Shown here: in pieces, positions 16,773 to 23,782 of the stretch
Layout of the letters: each line of letters opens with the position of its first letter
Position numbering within the stretch: position 1 is the first letter of the stretch
Assembly: GCA_964517135.1 (NCBI GenBank)
Contig: CAZFBA010000002.1
Coordinates: forward strand, 152,720-216,719
Direction: 5' to 3'
Source: CAZFBA01 sp964517135
Lineage (GTDB): Bacteria; Cyanobacteriota; Vampirovibrionia; JBFMGH01
DNA: 64,000 nt
Made by a program: the position numbers and the translations under genes
The notes under the pieces: model-generated
Seen by the model: only the letters and a program-made list of their open reading frames with translations
Database searches by the model: none
What the model was told of the DNA's origin: nothing

Positions 16773-16810
16773 AGGTTTCTCCTTTTTTCCTTAACAAGGG
16801 AGGGTTAAAA

Positions 16811-17146
16811 TTATTGACAGAGTTGACGGGATATTTCTTCCTGTGCTGTATAGTAGATCTGGTCAATGAAATCGTTTCGATCGACAATGTTATTGGCTGC
16901 GTTATCCAGGTTCAGGAGTTTTACTTCATAACCGACAAGTTCTTTGTAAGTGCTTTGAAAGCTATCTATTATAATGTCAAGTCGATGGCGTAGTTCTTTT
17001 AGCCTCCTGTCATCAGTATTTATCTGCCCCTTTGTGCCTGAAAGAGCTTGAATCAGTGATGTTAGCTCTACAGTATTAACACTGGTTGTGTTCCTGTTTT
17101 TAGCGTTCAGGTATGTTAGTTTTTTATCTTGTTGCTTATTTAGCAT
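16811..17146 (-). CDS. 111-residue mini-flagellin (C-terminal half)
   Basis: Start taken at ATG 17146 because AAAGGAG lies 9 nt upstream; an earlier ATG (17167) is inside that site. Residues 45-105 (LKELRHRLDIIIDSFQSTYK, then ELVGYEVKLLNLDNAANNIV and YYTAQEEISRQ) follow the flagellin C-terminal D1/D0 layout. The conserved ENL is changed to KEL and SRIRxLDIA to VKLLNLDNA. The N-terminal 40 residues are Lys/Asn-rich with no D0 motif. It lies 38 nt from the next flagellin start, so it belongs to the same transcript. Confidence 0.65.
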   Translation of the reverse strand: MLNKQQDKKLTYLNAKNRNTTSVNTVELTSLIQALSGTKGQINTDDRRLKELRHRLDIIIDSFQSTYKELVGYEVKLLNLDNAANNIVDRNDFIDQIYYTAQEEISRQLCQ

Positions 17147-17365
17147 ATTTATCTGCTCCTTTTGCATTTTGGGTAATTTTAGTTTTTTCTTTTTGGGTTA
17201 AGTGATGAGTCAAGTTTTACGATAAGGTAAATTATAGGGTGGGTAGGAGAGTATGGGTTTTTAAAAGGGTTTTCTAAAAAGGTCATTTAATAAGGGTATT
17301 TAAATAGTTACAGGTATATAGAGATGTTATTATTTATCTAATAGGCTTTTAGCTGTTATAAGATC

Positions 17366-17395
17366 TTAAATTGTTGGTGGTGATTTGTTATTCAT
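17366..17395 (-). other. 9-codon micro-ORF MNNKSPPTI
   Basis: GAAAGGATACTA precedes ATG at 17395; the frame is MNNKSPPTI and then TAA. It is related to the micro-ORF at 17468-17494 (MRNKSPPV). The paired sequence suggests a duplicated relic or leader peptide. Confidence 0.4.
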
Positions 17396-17424
17396 TAGTA
17401 TCCTTTCAGGTGAGATTTTTGTAT

Positions 17425-17462
17425 TTTGTATCTGGCAAAATTGATTTCTGATCTGGCAAAAT
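17425..17462. repeat. 38-bp direct repeat, copy 1
   Basis: Contains two TCTGGCAAAAT blocks 20 bp apart. It matches 17856-17893 with only a few differences. It lies between the two micro-ORFs. Confidence 0.8.
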
Positions 17463-17467
17463 GGGTT

Positions 17468-17494
17468 TTATACAGGTGGCGATTTGTTTCGCAT
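17468..17494 (-). other. 8-codon micro-ORF MRNKSPPV
   Basis: AAAGGAG (17499-17505) with 4 nt spacing before ATG 17494; frame MRNKSPPV and then TAA. Sister of the micro-ORF at 17366. Confidence 0.4.
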
Positions 17495-17632
17495 TATTCT
17501 CCTTTCGTTGTAATGTTGCTTGAAAAGTGTGTGGTGATCGGGTAAAAAGAATTGTTGATTGTGATTATTTTGTGAAGTTAACTATTTTGTTTATAGTGGT
17601 ATTGATATAATTTTGTATGTTGTGCTTTTGGC

Positions 17633-17740
17633 CTCCTTTCTGTTAACTGTTATTTTGGTGTTAGCTGGTTTGTGTGTTGGGTCTCCTTTCTGTTAACTGT
17701 TATTGTGGTGTTAGCTGGTTTGTGTTGAGTCTCCTTTCTT
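17633..17740. repeat. 48/50-bp tandem repeats each carrying a Shine-Dalgarno
   Basis: CTCCTTTCTGTTAACTGTTA begins copies at 17633 and 17683, with a partial third at 17731. On the minus strand each unit starts with GAAAGGAG but has no ATG behind it. The rest of the 857-bp spacer 17147-18004 holds only this, the micro-ORFs and the 38-bp repeats. Confidence 0.8.
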
Positions 17741-17855
17741 TTAGCTTATTGTTATTAGAGCTGGTTGTGGGATGTTAGATGAGCAGGGTAAAAAGGGTAA
17801 GGTAAATGAAGGGGTAAATTTTGAGTTATATTTAAATGGTATGTGTGAGCTTTAC

Positions 17856-17893
17856 TTTGCATTTGGCAAAATTGGTTTCTGATCTGGCAAAAT
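17856..17893. repeat. 38-bp direct repeat, copy 2
   Basis: Second copy of the TCTGGCAAAAT double block at 17425-17462, same orientation, 431 bp apart. Confidence 0.8.
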
Positions 17894-18004
17894 ATGTATT
17901 TTGATATTTAAGATGGTTCAGTTCTTTTAGCTATTTCAGTTAGTTAAGCTATTTAAAGTGTTCAATGTGTTTGATGTTAGTTAGAGTTAAGGTGTTATAA
18001 GGTT

Positions 18005-18865
18005 TTACTGGAGTAGTTTTAAGGCTAAAGTAGGTGCCTGATTGGCCTGGGCCATGACGCTGACCGATGATTGTTGTAATATTTGTTGTTTGGTCAGGTT
18101 GGCACTTTCTGAAGCTATATCAAGGTTTCGTATTCGAGATTCTGTTGTGAGCAGGTTCTCTACTGATATACTGAGGTTTTCTACGGTTGATTCAAGACGG
18201 TTTTGGAGTGCTCCCAGCCTGGATCTACGTGTTGAGACCTGACTGATAGCAAAATCGATAATGTCAAGGAAGGTGCGGCAATTTGTGCCGTCGCTGTATA
18301 CACCTCCTGAAGAGGCCGTAATGTTGAGTGTGTTTGATATACCCAGTGCTGTGGTTCGAGAGTTGCTGAATACTGTGCTTATATCTAGAGCGTTAGTGTT
18401 GACATCCGAGTTAGCACCGATTTGTAGATAGAAGCTGGTCATATCTCCGTTTAGCAGGTAGACGTTACTGCCCCGTGTTGTTTCTGCAATACGGTCAATA
18501 TCTTCAAGACGCTGGAAGACTTCTTCTGCAATGGCCCGCCTTTCAATTGAAGCGTTGGTGTCGTTGGCGGCCTGAATGGTTAATTCTCTTATCCTCTGAA
18601 GGTTTTCGCTGATAGTGGTGAAGGCACCCTCTCCAATTTGCAGTATATTAATGCCGTCCTGTGTGTTGGCAATAGATTGATCGGTACCTCTTATCTGTGT
18701 TCTCAAGGTTTCTGATATGCTCAGGCCCGCAGCGTCGTCAGCTGCCCTGTTGATGCGATAGCCTGATGCAAGTCGTTCAAATGATTTGTTTAAATTGCGT
18801 GTGTTAACTGTTAAGTTTCGCTGTGAAATTAGTGATGGAACGTTTGTGTTAATAACTAGACTCAT
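18005..18865 (-). CDS. fliC: Flagellin
   Basis: 286 residues, start MSLVINTNVPSLISQRNLTV, ending QANQAPTLALKLLQ. The DNA from about 18126 to 18470 is almost identical to that of the next gene (18916), while the ends differ more, which suggests recent gene conversion of the centre. Distinctive features are a Cys in GTNCRTFLD, Phe-rich MTSFYLQIGA, and AFTTISENLQ in place of ALSVIGENLQ. The ribosome site is GGGG-type (AAAAGGGGTTAAATT) rather than AAGGAG, and no GGA hairpin is present. Confidence 0.97.
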   Translation of the reverse strand: MSLVINTNVPSLISQRNLTVNTRNLNKSFERLASGYRINRAADDAAGLSISETLRTQIRGTDQSIANTQDGINILQIGEGAFTTISENLQRIRELTIQAANDTNASIERRAIAEEVFQRLEDIDRIAETTRGSNVYLLNGDMTSFYLQIGANSDVNTNALDISTVFSNSRTTALGISNTLNITASSGGVYSDGTNCRTFLDIIDFAISQVSTRRSRLGALQNRLESTVENLSISVENLLTTESRIRNLDIASESANLTKQQILQQSSVSVMAQANQAPTLALKLLQ

Positions 18866-18915
18866 AATTTAACCCCTTTTTTGTTACTTACCCTTTATAA
18901 AAATTACCCTTTAAT

Positions 18916-19776
18916 TTATTGAAGTAGTTTTAAAGCAAGTGTCGGAGCCTGGTTGGCCTGCGACAATACGCTAACCGATGCCTGTTGCAGTATTTGTTGT
19001 TTGGTTAAATCGGCACTTTCTGAGGCTATATCGAGGTTTCGTATTCGAGATTCTGTTGTGAGCAGGTTCTCTACTGATATACTGAGGTTTTCTACGGTTG
19101 ATTCAAGACGGTTTTGGAGTGCTCCCAGCCTGGATCTACGTGTTGAGACCTGACTGATAGCAAAATCGATAATGTCAAGGAAGGTGCGGCAATTTGTGCC
19201 GTCGCTGTATACACCTCCTGAAGAGGCCGTAATGTTGAGTGTGTTTGATATACCCAGTGCTGTGGTTCGAGAGTTGCTGAATACTGTGCTTATATCTAGA
19301 GCGTTAGTGTTGACATCCGAGTTAGCACCGATTTGTAGATAGAAGTTGGTCATATCTCCGTTCAGCAGGAAGACGTTACTGCCCCGTGTAGTTTCTGCAA
19401 TACGGTTGATATCTTCAAGTCGCTGGAAAACCTCTTCTGCAATGGCTCGTCTTTCAACGGATGCGTTGGTATCGTTTGCTGCCTGAATGGTTAATTCTCT
19501 TATTCTCTGGAGGTTTTCGCTGATGGTTGTGAACGCACCCTCGCCGATTTGTAGTATATTAATGCCATCCTGGGTGTTTGCAATAGATTGTTTGGTACCT
19601 CTGATTTGTGTTCTCAAGGTTTCTGATATGCTCAGTCCTGCGGCGTCATCAGCTGCCCTGTTGATACGGTAGCCTGATGCCAGTCGTTCAAATGACTTGT
19701 TTAAATTGCGTGTGTTGACGGTTAAATTTCTTTGAGCAATTAGTGATGGAACGTTGGTATTAATTATTAAACCCAT
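18916..19776 (-). CDS. fliC: Flagellin
   Basis: 286 residues, start MGLIINTNVPSLIAQRNLTV. Partner of 18005, with the same GTNCRTFLD cysteine. The leader has the site AAAAGGAGATAG and a GGA hairpin at 19805-19821, unlike its partner, so the two near-identical proteins are probably regulated differently. Confidence 0.97.
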   Translation of the reverse strand: MGLIINTNVPSLIAQRNLTVNTRNLNKSFERLASGYRINRAADDAAGLSISETLRTQIRGTKQSIANTQDGINILQIGEGAFTTISENLQRIRELTIQAANDTNASVERRAIAEEVFQRLEDINRIAETTRGSNVFLLNGDMTNFYLQIGANSDVNTNALDISTVFSNSRTTALGISNTLNITASSGGVYSDGTNCRTFLDIIDFAISQVSTRRSRLGALQNRLESTVENLSISVENLLTTESRIRNLDIASESADLTKQQILQQASVSVLSQANQAPTLALKLLQ

Positions 19777-19804
19777 AACTATCTCCTTTTAGTACTGTAT
19801 TCAA

Positions 19805-19821
19805 TTTTCAATCCGTGAAAA
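19805..19821 (-). promoter_or_regulatory. CsrA-type GGA hairpin in leader of the flagellin at 18916
   Basis: Minus-strand TTTTCACGGATTGAAAA: 6-bp stem TTTTCA/TGAAAA, 5-nt loop CGGAT. There are 25 nt between its GGA and the Shine-Dalgarno GGA. The stem sequence is unrelated to the other leaders, yet fully paired. Confidence 0.7.
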
Positions 19822-19851
19822 AGTATTCTGTATAAAGCTATTCAGGTTTTA

Positions 19852-20184
19852 TCAGTGGGCTTTATCCCCTTTTAAGGGGGTTCTAATTTGAATGGATTTT
19901 TCCAGTTCCACTTCGTCAGAATGAATCAGAGGTAATTGAAAGTTCTTTTGTCTGAATATACCTGTAATTCGTTGAATTAAAGATTTGATAAATGCTTCGG
20001 TATGGCCAGATATATTCTTGGAATAGATGTAATTGTTTGTTTGATAATCTGTGTATTTATTTATCGGGGTATTATATTCTGTTGAAAGGGTGAACCCTGT
20101 AACTATCTGGTTAATAGTCCTTTTCAGGCTGGAGTTGCTTCGTTTTATTCTGGTGGTGTTCTTTTCTAGTATAATTTTTTCCAT
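19852..20184 (-). CDS. 110-residue mini-flagellin (N-terminal half)
   Basis: Start taken at ATG 20184 (AAGGAG with 8 nt spacing) rather than the ATG two codons upstream, which has only 2 nt. Residues 11-70 (RIKRSNSSLKRTINQIVTGF, then STEYNTPINKYTDY and YIYSKNISGHTEAFIKSLI) follow the flagellin N-terminal plan NLNKSFERLASGYRINRAADDAAGLSISETLRTQIRG. The rest (to TPLKGDKAH) is unrelated, and no C-terminal half is present. It starts 12 nt after the stop of the 258-residue gene, so the two are coupled. Confidence 0.6.
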   Translation of the reverse strand: MEKIILEKNTTRIKRSNSSLKRTINQIVTGFTLSTEYNTPINKYTDYQTNNYIYSKNISGHTEAFIKSLIQRITGIFRQKNFQLPLIHSDEVELEKSIQIRTPLKGDKAH

Positions 20185-20196
20185 ATGCATTTCTCC

Positions 20197-20973
20197 TTAG
20201 CTAATAAGTTCAGTTATGTTTGAGTCGTTCAACTGTAATTCCATTTTGATGCCACTATTAGCAGCATTGAGTATTAGCTCACGGGTTAGTTTTACTGTTT
20301 TAGTGGCAATCTCAATGTTTCTAATCCGGCTGTAAGAAGACTCAACATTTTCCAGGGTTACACTGAGGTTTTTAATATTTGCAATAAGCCGGTCTTTGAC
20401 CCTGTCAATGCCGTTTCTGGCATTATTTACAGATTCAATAGTTTTGTTGATTTCTGATATAACTTTTTCGATTTCTTTATTTGAGTTGATATCGTGCTTT
20501 ATTTCTTCCATCTGGCTGATGGATGTTGTGATATGGTTGATATTTTTGAATTCTTCTAGTGCACTTTTATAGTGTGCGTCGTTTTTATTGATTATTTGCG
20601 AGAAATCGGTTTCTAAATCTTTTATTCTGTCGAGGTTTTTAAGCTTATGGTCAAGTTCATCTGATATTTGATAGTCTTCTAGCTGGTTGATTGAGCTTAG
20701 TGTTTTTTCCCTCATATCGTTCAGGTTGCCTGAAATTTCATTGAGCGTTTCACCAGCTATGTTTAGTATATTGATCTTACTCTGTGTCATAGTCATGGAG
20801 TCTTGAAGATCGATCAGATGCTTCTTGATGCTTTTTATATCCTCGTTGACAGTTTCTTCGATATTCTCTTTATCTTTGTTAAATCTTTTGTTATCAACTT
20901 TTTGATGTTGATGATTCATTTGTTTCCATTTTTGAGAGTTACTCAGTCCGTTGATATTGAACAGGGATTCCAT
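20197..20973 (-). CDS. Highly diverged flagellin-like protein
   Basis: 258 residues from ATG 20973 with AAAAGGAG 7-8 nt upstream. Residues 64-95 (MTQSKINILNIAGETLNEIS, GNLNDMREKTL) correspond to AQDGVNILQIAEGALSVIGENLQRIRELTV. The last 75 (GIDRVKDRLIANIKNLSVTL, then ENVESSYSRIRNIEIATKTV) correspond to the C-terminal D1/D0. The N-terminal 60 residues have lost the D0 consensus and the tail ends in DSNITELIS. It is strongly charged and coiled-coil-like. The leader keeps a perfect GGA hairpin (20998-21015), suggesting it is expressed with the flagellins. Confidence 0.75.
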   Translation of the reverse strand: MESLFNINGLSNSQKWKQMNHQHQKVDNKRFNKDKENIEETVNEDIKSIKKHLIDLQDSMTMTQSKINILNIAGETLNEISGNLNDMREKTLSSINQLEDYQISDELDHKLKNLDRIKDLETDFSQIINKNDAHYKSALEEFKNINHITTSISQMEEIKHDINSNKEIEKVISEINKTIESVNNARNGIDRVKDRLIANIKNLSVTLENVESSYSRIRNIEIATKTVKLTRELILNAANSGIKMELQLNDSNITELIS

Positions 20974-20997
20974 TTTCTAACTCCTTTTATGTTGTAT

Positions 20998-21015
20998 AAC
21001 TATATCCTTATAGTT
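20998..21015 (-). promoter_or_regulatory. CsrA-type GGA hairpin in leader of the diverged flagellin-like gene at 20197
   Basis: Minus-strand AACTATAAGGATATAGTT: 7-bp perfect stem, AGGA loop, 20 nt from the Shine-Dalgarno GGA. The core differs from ACAAGGATGT by compensating changes on both sides. Confidence 0.72.
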
Positions 21016-21085
21016 ATTGAGTTTTTTGATCATTGGAAGCTTTTTTAGATTGTCGATTTTGATGTAATTGTGGTTGTGTTTTTTA

Positions 21086-21235
21086 TTATGCGACTTTGAT
21101 TTTATTGGTTTTAATGCGCTGGAAATTTTTTGCAATAAGTTTTTCTACGGCTCTTAAGTGTTCTTCTTTGTTTATGAGTGTAGCTTTAACTGTTAAGTCA
21201 TTGTTATATCTATTATTGGCAGCATTTATAACCAT
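21086..21235 (-). CDS. 49-residue small protein in the flagellin array
   Basis: ATG 21235 is preceded by AAAGGAGTTAATT. The product begins MVINAANNRYNNDLTVKATL and ends KTNKIKVA. LTVKATLINKEEHLRAVEKL resembles the middle flagellin block LTVQAANDTNSSTEREAIAFEV, so it may be a third type of flagellin fragment. Identity is too low to be sure. No GGA hairpin. Confidence 0.5.
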   Translation of the reverse strand: MVINAANNRYNNDLTVKATLINKEEHLRAVEKLIAKNFQRIKTNKIKVA

Positions 21236-21289
21236 AATTAACTCCTTTCAATCAGTGTTTACAGCTTAATTTTTAGTGCGGGATAAGTT

Positions 21290-22144
21290 TTATTTGAGTA
21301 GTTGCATTGCTAATGCTGGTGTCTGGTTAGCTTGAGCCAGAATGGCTGTTGAAGCTTGTTGCAGAATTTGATTTTTGGTTAGTATTGCGGTTTCTGAAGC
21401 AATGTCAACGTTTCTTATCCGTGATTCAGATGCTCTCAGGTTTTCTATGGTTACAGATAAACTCTGTATTGTTGATTCAAGTCTGTTTTGGTAAGCACCC
21501 AGGGCTGACCTTCTTCCGAAAACGTTTGTTATGGCAGAGTCGATTTCATCGAGGAATTGCCTACAGGCGGTTCCATCTGCGTATGCTCCACCGGCAGATA
21601 TAGTTATTCCGGTTGAGAAGCCGAGAGCTGATGCGGTTGATCTCTGGAATACTGTACCGATATTGATTGTATTGCTGGTTTCATCACCATTAGCGCCTAC
21701 TTGAAGTCTGAATTGGCTTGAGGATCCATCGAGAATGAATACGTTGTTGCCTTTGGTTGTATTTGCAATACGATCAATGTCGTCTAATCTGGCCTGTACT
21801 TCAAATGCGATGGCTTCTCTTTCAGTTGATGAGTTGGTATCGTTGGCGGCCTGTACGGTTAATTCTCTGATACGCTGTAAGTTTTCCCCTATAACGGAGA
21901 GAGCACTTTCAGCGATTTGTAGAATGTTTACACCATCCTGGGCGTTGCCGACTGCCTTTTCAGTACCTCTGATCTGGCCTCTTAAGTTTTCTGATATGCT
22001 TAAGCCTGCGGCGTCGTCTGCGGCTCTATTAATCTTGTAACCTGATGCTAAGCGTTCGAGAGATTTATTTAAGTCGTTTGTGTTTTGTCTTAAATTCCTT
22101 TGTGCAATTAGTGAAGGAATATTGGTATTAATGATTAATCCCAT
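21290..22144 (-). CDS. fliC: Flagellin
   Basis: 284 residues, start MGLIINTNIPSLIAQRNLRQ, ending QANQTPALAMQLLK. Complete D0/D1 with LSISENLRGQIRGTEKAVGN; the centre (ALGFSTGITISAGGAYADGT) is one residue shorter than in most paralogues. It shares the Cys of GTACRQFLD with 18005/18916 (GTNCRTFLD). GATAAGGAGATC site, GGA hairpin at 22177-22190. Confidence 0.97.
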   Translation of the reverse strand: MGLIINTNIPSLIAQRNLRQNTNDLNKSLERLASGYKINRAADDAAGLSISENLRGQIRGTEKAVGNAQDGVNILQIAESALSVIGENLQRIRELTVQAANDTNSSTEREAIAFEVQARLDDIDRIANTTKGNNVFILDGSSSQFRLQVGANGDETSNTINIGTVFQRSTASALGFSTGITISAGGAYADGTACRQFLDEIDSAITNVFGRRSALGAYQNRLESTIQSLSVTIENLRASESRIRNVDIASETAILTKNQILQQASTAILAQANQTPALAMQLLK

Positions 22145-22176
22145 CTTCGATCTCCTTATCGTTCTTTTTAAATAAT

Positions 22177-22190
22177 CTACATCCTTGTAG
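22177..22190 (-). promoter_or_regulatory. CsrA-type GGA hairpin in leader of the flagellin at 21290
   Basis: Minus-strand CTACAAGGATGTAG: 5-bp perfect stem with AGGA loop and exact ACAAGGATGT core. There are 26 nt to the Shine-Dalgarno GGA. Confidence 0.75.
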
Positions 22191-22287
22191 TTATTGAATT
22201 TTTGGGTGTTCTATTCCGGTCCCGCTTTCATAGTGGGATTTATAGCGGTATGGAATTGTAAAACTTTTGTCGTGTGAGTTGTTGTGC

Positions 22288-23145
22288 TTATAATTTGTTA
22301 AGTAAGTCCAGTGCTATTGCAGGCATTTGATTGGCCTGGGCCATCACGTTAACAGAAGCCTGTTGCAGTATCTGGTTTTTAGTCATTTCAGCTGTTGCTT
22401 CAGCTATGTCGACGTTTCGTATTCGTGATTCAGCGGAGAGAATATTCTCTCTAGAGATATCCAGGTTCATTACAGTGCTTTCAAGTCGACTCTGGAATGC
22501 TCCTATGGTAGATCTTTGTTCTATGACCTTTTCTATAGCCTGGTCAAGAGGGCTTAAAAATTGTCTTGCGCCAGTTCCATCGGCGAATGCGGCACTCAGG
22601 GCAGCAGTATTAGCGTCATTAGTGAGGAAAGTAAGTAGGTTATCCTGTAGAGCTGGAGAGATATCAAGGGTATTGGTGGCATTATCGCTGTTGGGTCCAA
22701 TCCTCAGTACATATTGTGATACAGAACCATCAAGCAGTTTGATGTTGTTGAAGTTAGTGGCATTCCGGATGCGTTGCACATCCTCAATTCTGGACTGGAC
22801 TTCGAGCTTTATAGCGTTTCTTTCAGAGGTGGAGTTGGTATCGTTAGCAGCCTGTACAGAGAGTTCTCTTATTCGCTGGAGGTTTTCAATAACCACCGCC
22901 AGCGCACTTTCAGCAATTTGTAGAAGGTTGATACCGTCCTGGGCGTTGTCAGAAGCCTGTTCAATACCTCTAATCTGGGTTTTTAACTTTTCAGAAATAC
23001 TTAAACCAGCAGCGTTGTCAGAAGATCGGTTGATTTTCATCCCGGAAGCCAGGCGTTCAGTGGCTTTATTCAGGTTGTTAGTATTCTTGTTTAAGTTATA
23101 TTGCGCAATTAATGACGCAATATTGGTATTGATTGTTAAGCCCAT
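22288..23145 (-). CDS. fliC: Flagellin, promoter-proximal
   Basis: 285 residues, start MGLTINTNIASLIAQYNLNK, ending QMPAIALDLLNKL, two residues beyond the usual LL end. The centre is unusual (ALQDNLLTFLTNDANTAALS), without the AGGxY motif. It is the first flagellin behind the sigma-28 promoter (23645-23671), with a roughly 500-nt leader and a GGA hairpin at 23166-23185, so it is probably the best-transcribed member. Confidence 0.97.
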   Translation of the reverse strand: MGLTINTNIASLIAQYNLNKNTNNLNKATERLASGMKINRSSDNAAGLSISEKLKTQIRGIEQASDNAQDGINLLQIAESALAVVIENLQRIRELSVQAANDTNSTSERNAIKLEVQSRIEDVQRIRNATNFNNIKLLDGSVSQYVLRIGPNSDNATNTLDISPALQDNLLTFLTNDANTAALSAAFADGTGARQFLSPLDQAIEKVIEQRSTIGAFQSRLESTVMNLDISRENILSAESRIRNVDIAEATAEMTKNQILQQASVNVMAQANQMPAIALDLLNKL

Positions 23146-23165
23146 CCTGGTTCTCCTTAACTCTG

Positions 23166-23185
23166 GTTTTACTTCCCTGTAAAAC
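23166..23185 (-). promoter_or_regulatory. CsrA-type GGA hairpin in leader of the flagellin at 22288
   Basis: Minus-strand GTTTTACAGGGAAGTAAAAC: 7-bp perfect stem, loop AGGGAA. There are 17 nt to the Shine-Dalgarno GGA. It is the longest stem of the set. Confidence 0.75.
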
Positions 23186-23392
23186 AGATGAGTTACAATT
23201 AAATATGTAGTAGGTTTTTATTGCCGCATTAACCCGGGGCACAGCTATGTCAGTATTTTATAGCTAGTACTCTGTATTGTTCATATGTATTTCAGGATAG
23301 TCCCTGGTTAATATGCTTTAAGCTTTTTTGTTATAGGCATTTCACAAATCGTGAATATGCTCTATAAAGTAATGATTGGTTAAAATAAGAAT

Positions 23393-23431
23393 TCAAGTAG
23401 AAAACTTTTTATTCCTGATGAATTTCCCCAT
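23393..23431 (-). other. 12-codon micro-ORF in the long flagellin leader
   Basis: AAGGAG precedes ATG 23431; the frame is MGKFIRNKKFST and then TGA. It recalls the flagellin start MGLIINTN and lies between the sigma-28 promoter and the first flagellin. Leader peptide or relic. The rest of the 23186-23644 leader shows nothing else clear. Confidence 0.4.
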
Positions 23432-23644
23432 AGTGTGTGTCTCCTTAGCTTTTAAATTTGATGTTTTCCCGTATCATTGACAGTTAAGATAGTTAGTTAG
23501 TTTGACTTTTGGTCTTTTTTATCCTTCTTTTTCAGGTATCGGCATTTCTTTTGAAAACTTTAATATTTTTTTACATTTTTTTTTGAGATTTTTTGTGGGA
23601 GGTGGAAACCGTTTGTTTATTTAGTTTTCTTACCCACGCTAATA

Positions 23645-23671
23645 TTATCGGCAGGTTGTTTACAAACTTTA
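23645..23671 (-). promoter_or_regulatory. Sigma-28 (FliA) promoter for the flagellin array
   Basis: The minus strand reads TAAAGTTT, 11 nt, GCCGATAA, which matches the FliA consensus (TAAAGTTT-N11-GCCGATAA) at all 16 positions with the canonical spacing. It points toward the flagellin at 22288, about 500 nt downstream. I did not see another equally good match before the other array genes. Confidence 0.92.
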
Positions 23672-23782
23672 ATTTTTCTTCATAAAACTTTATTTATACC
23701 CTAAAATGCTTGTTAAGAGAAGGTTTCGCTTGTCAAGTCATCTATTTGGTGTATATCCTTCCTGTTCATGTTATAAACGAAT

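Noticed and set aside
10555..22040. Long plus-strand open frames opposite the flagellins (for example 11441-11914, 22331-23182), with products like LPLICVFNVSEMF
   Set aside because: They are mirror frames of the conserved flagellin coding sequence. They recur at the same place opposite each paralogue and have no ribosome sites.
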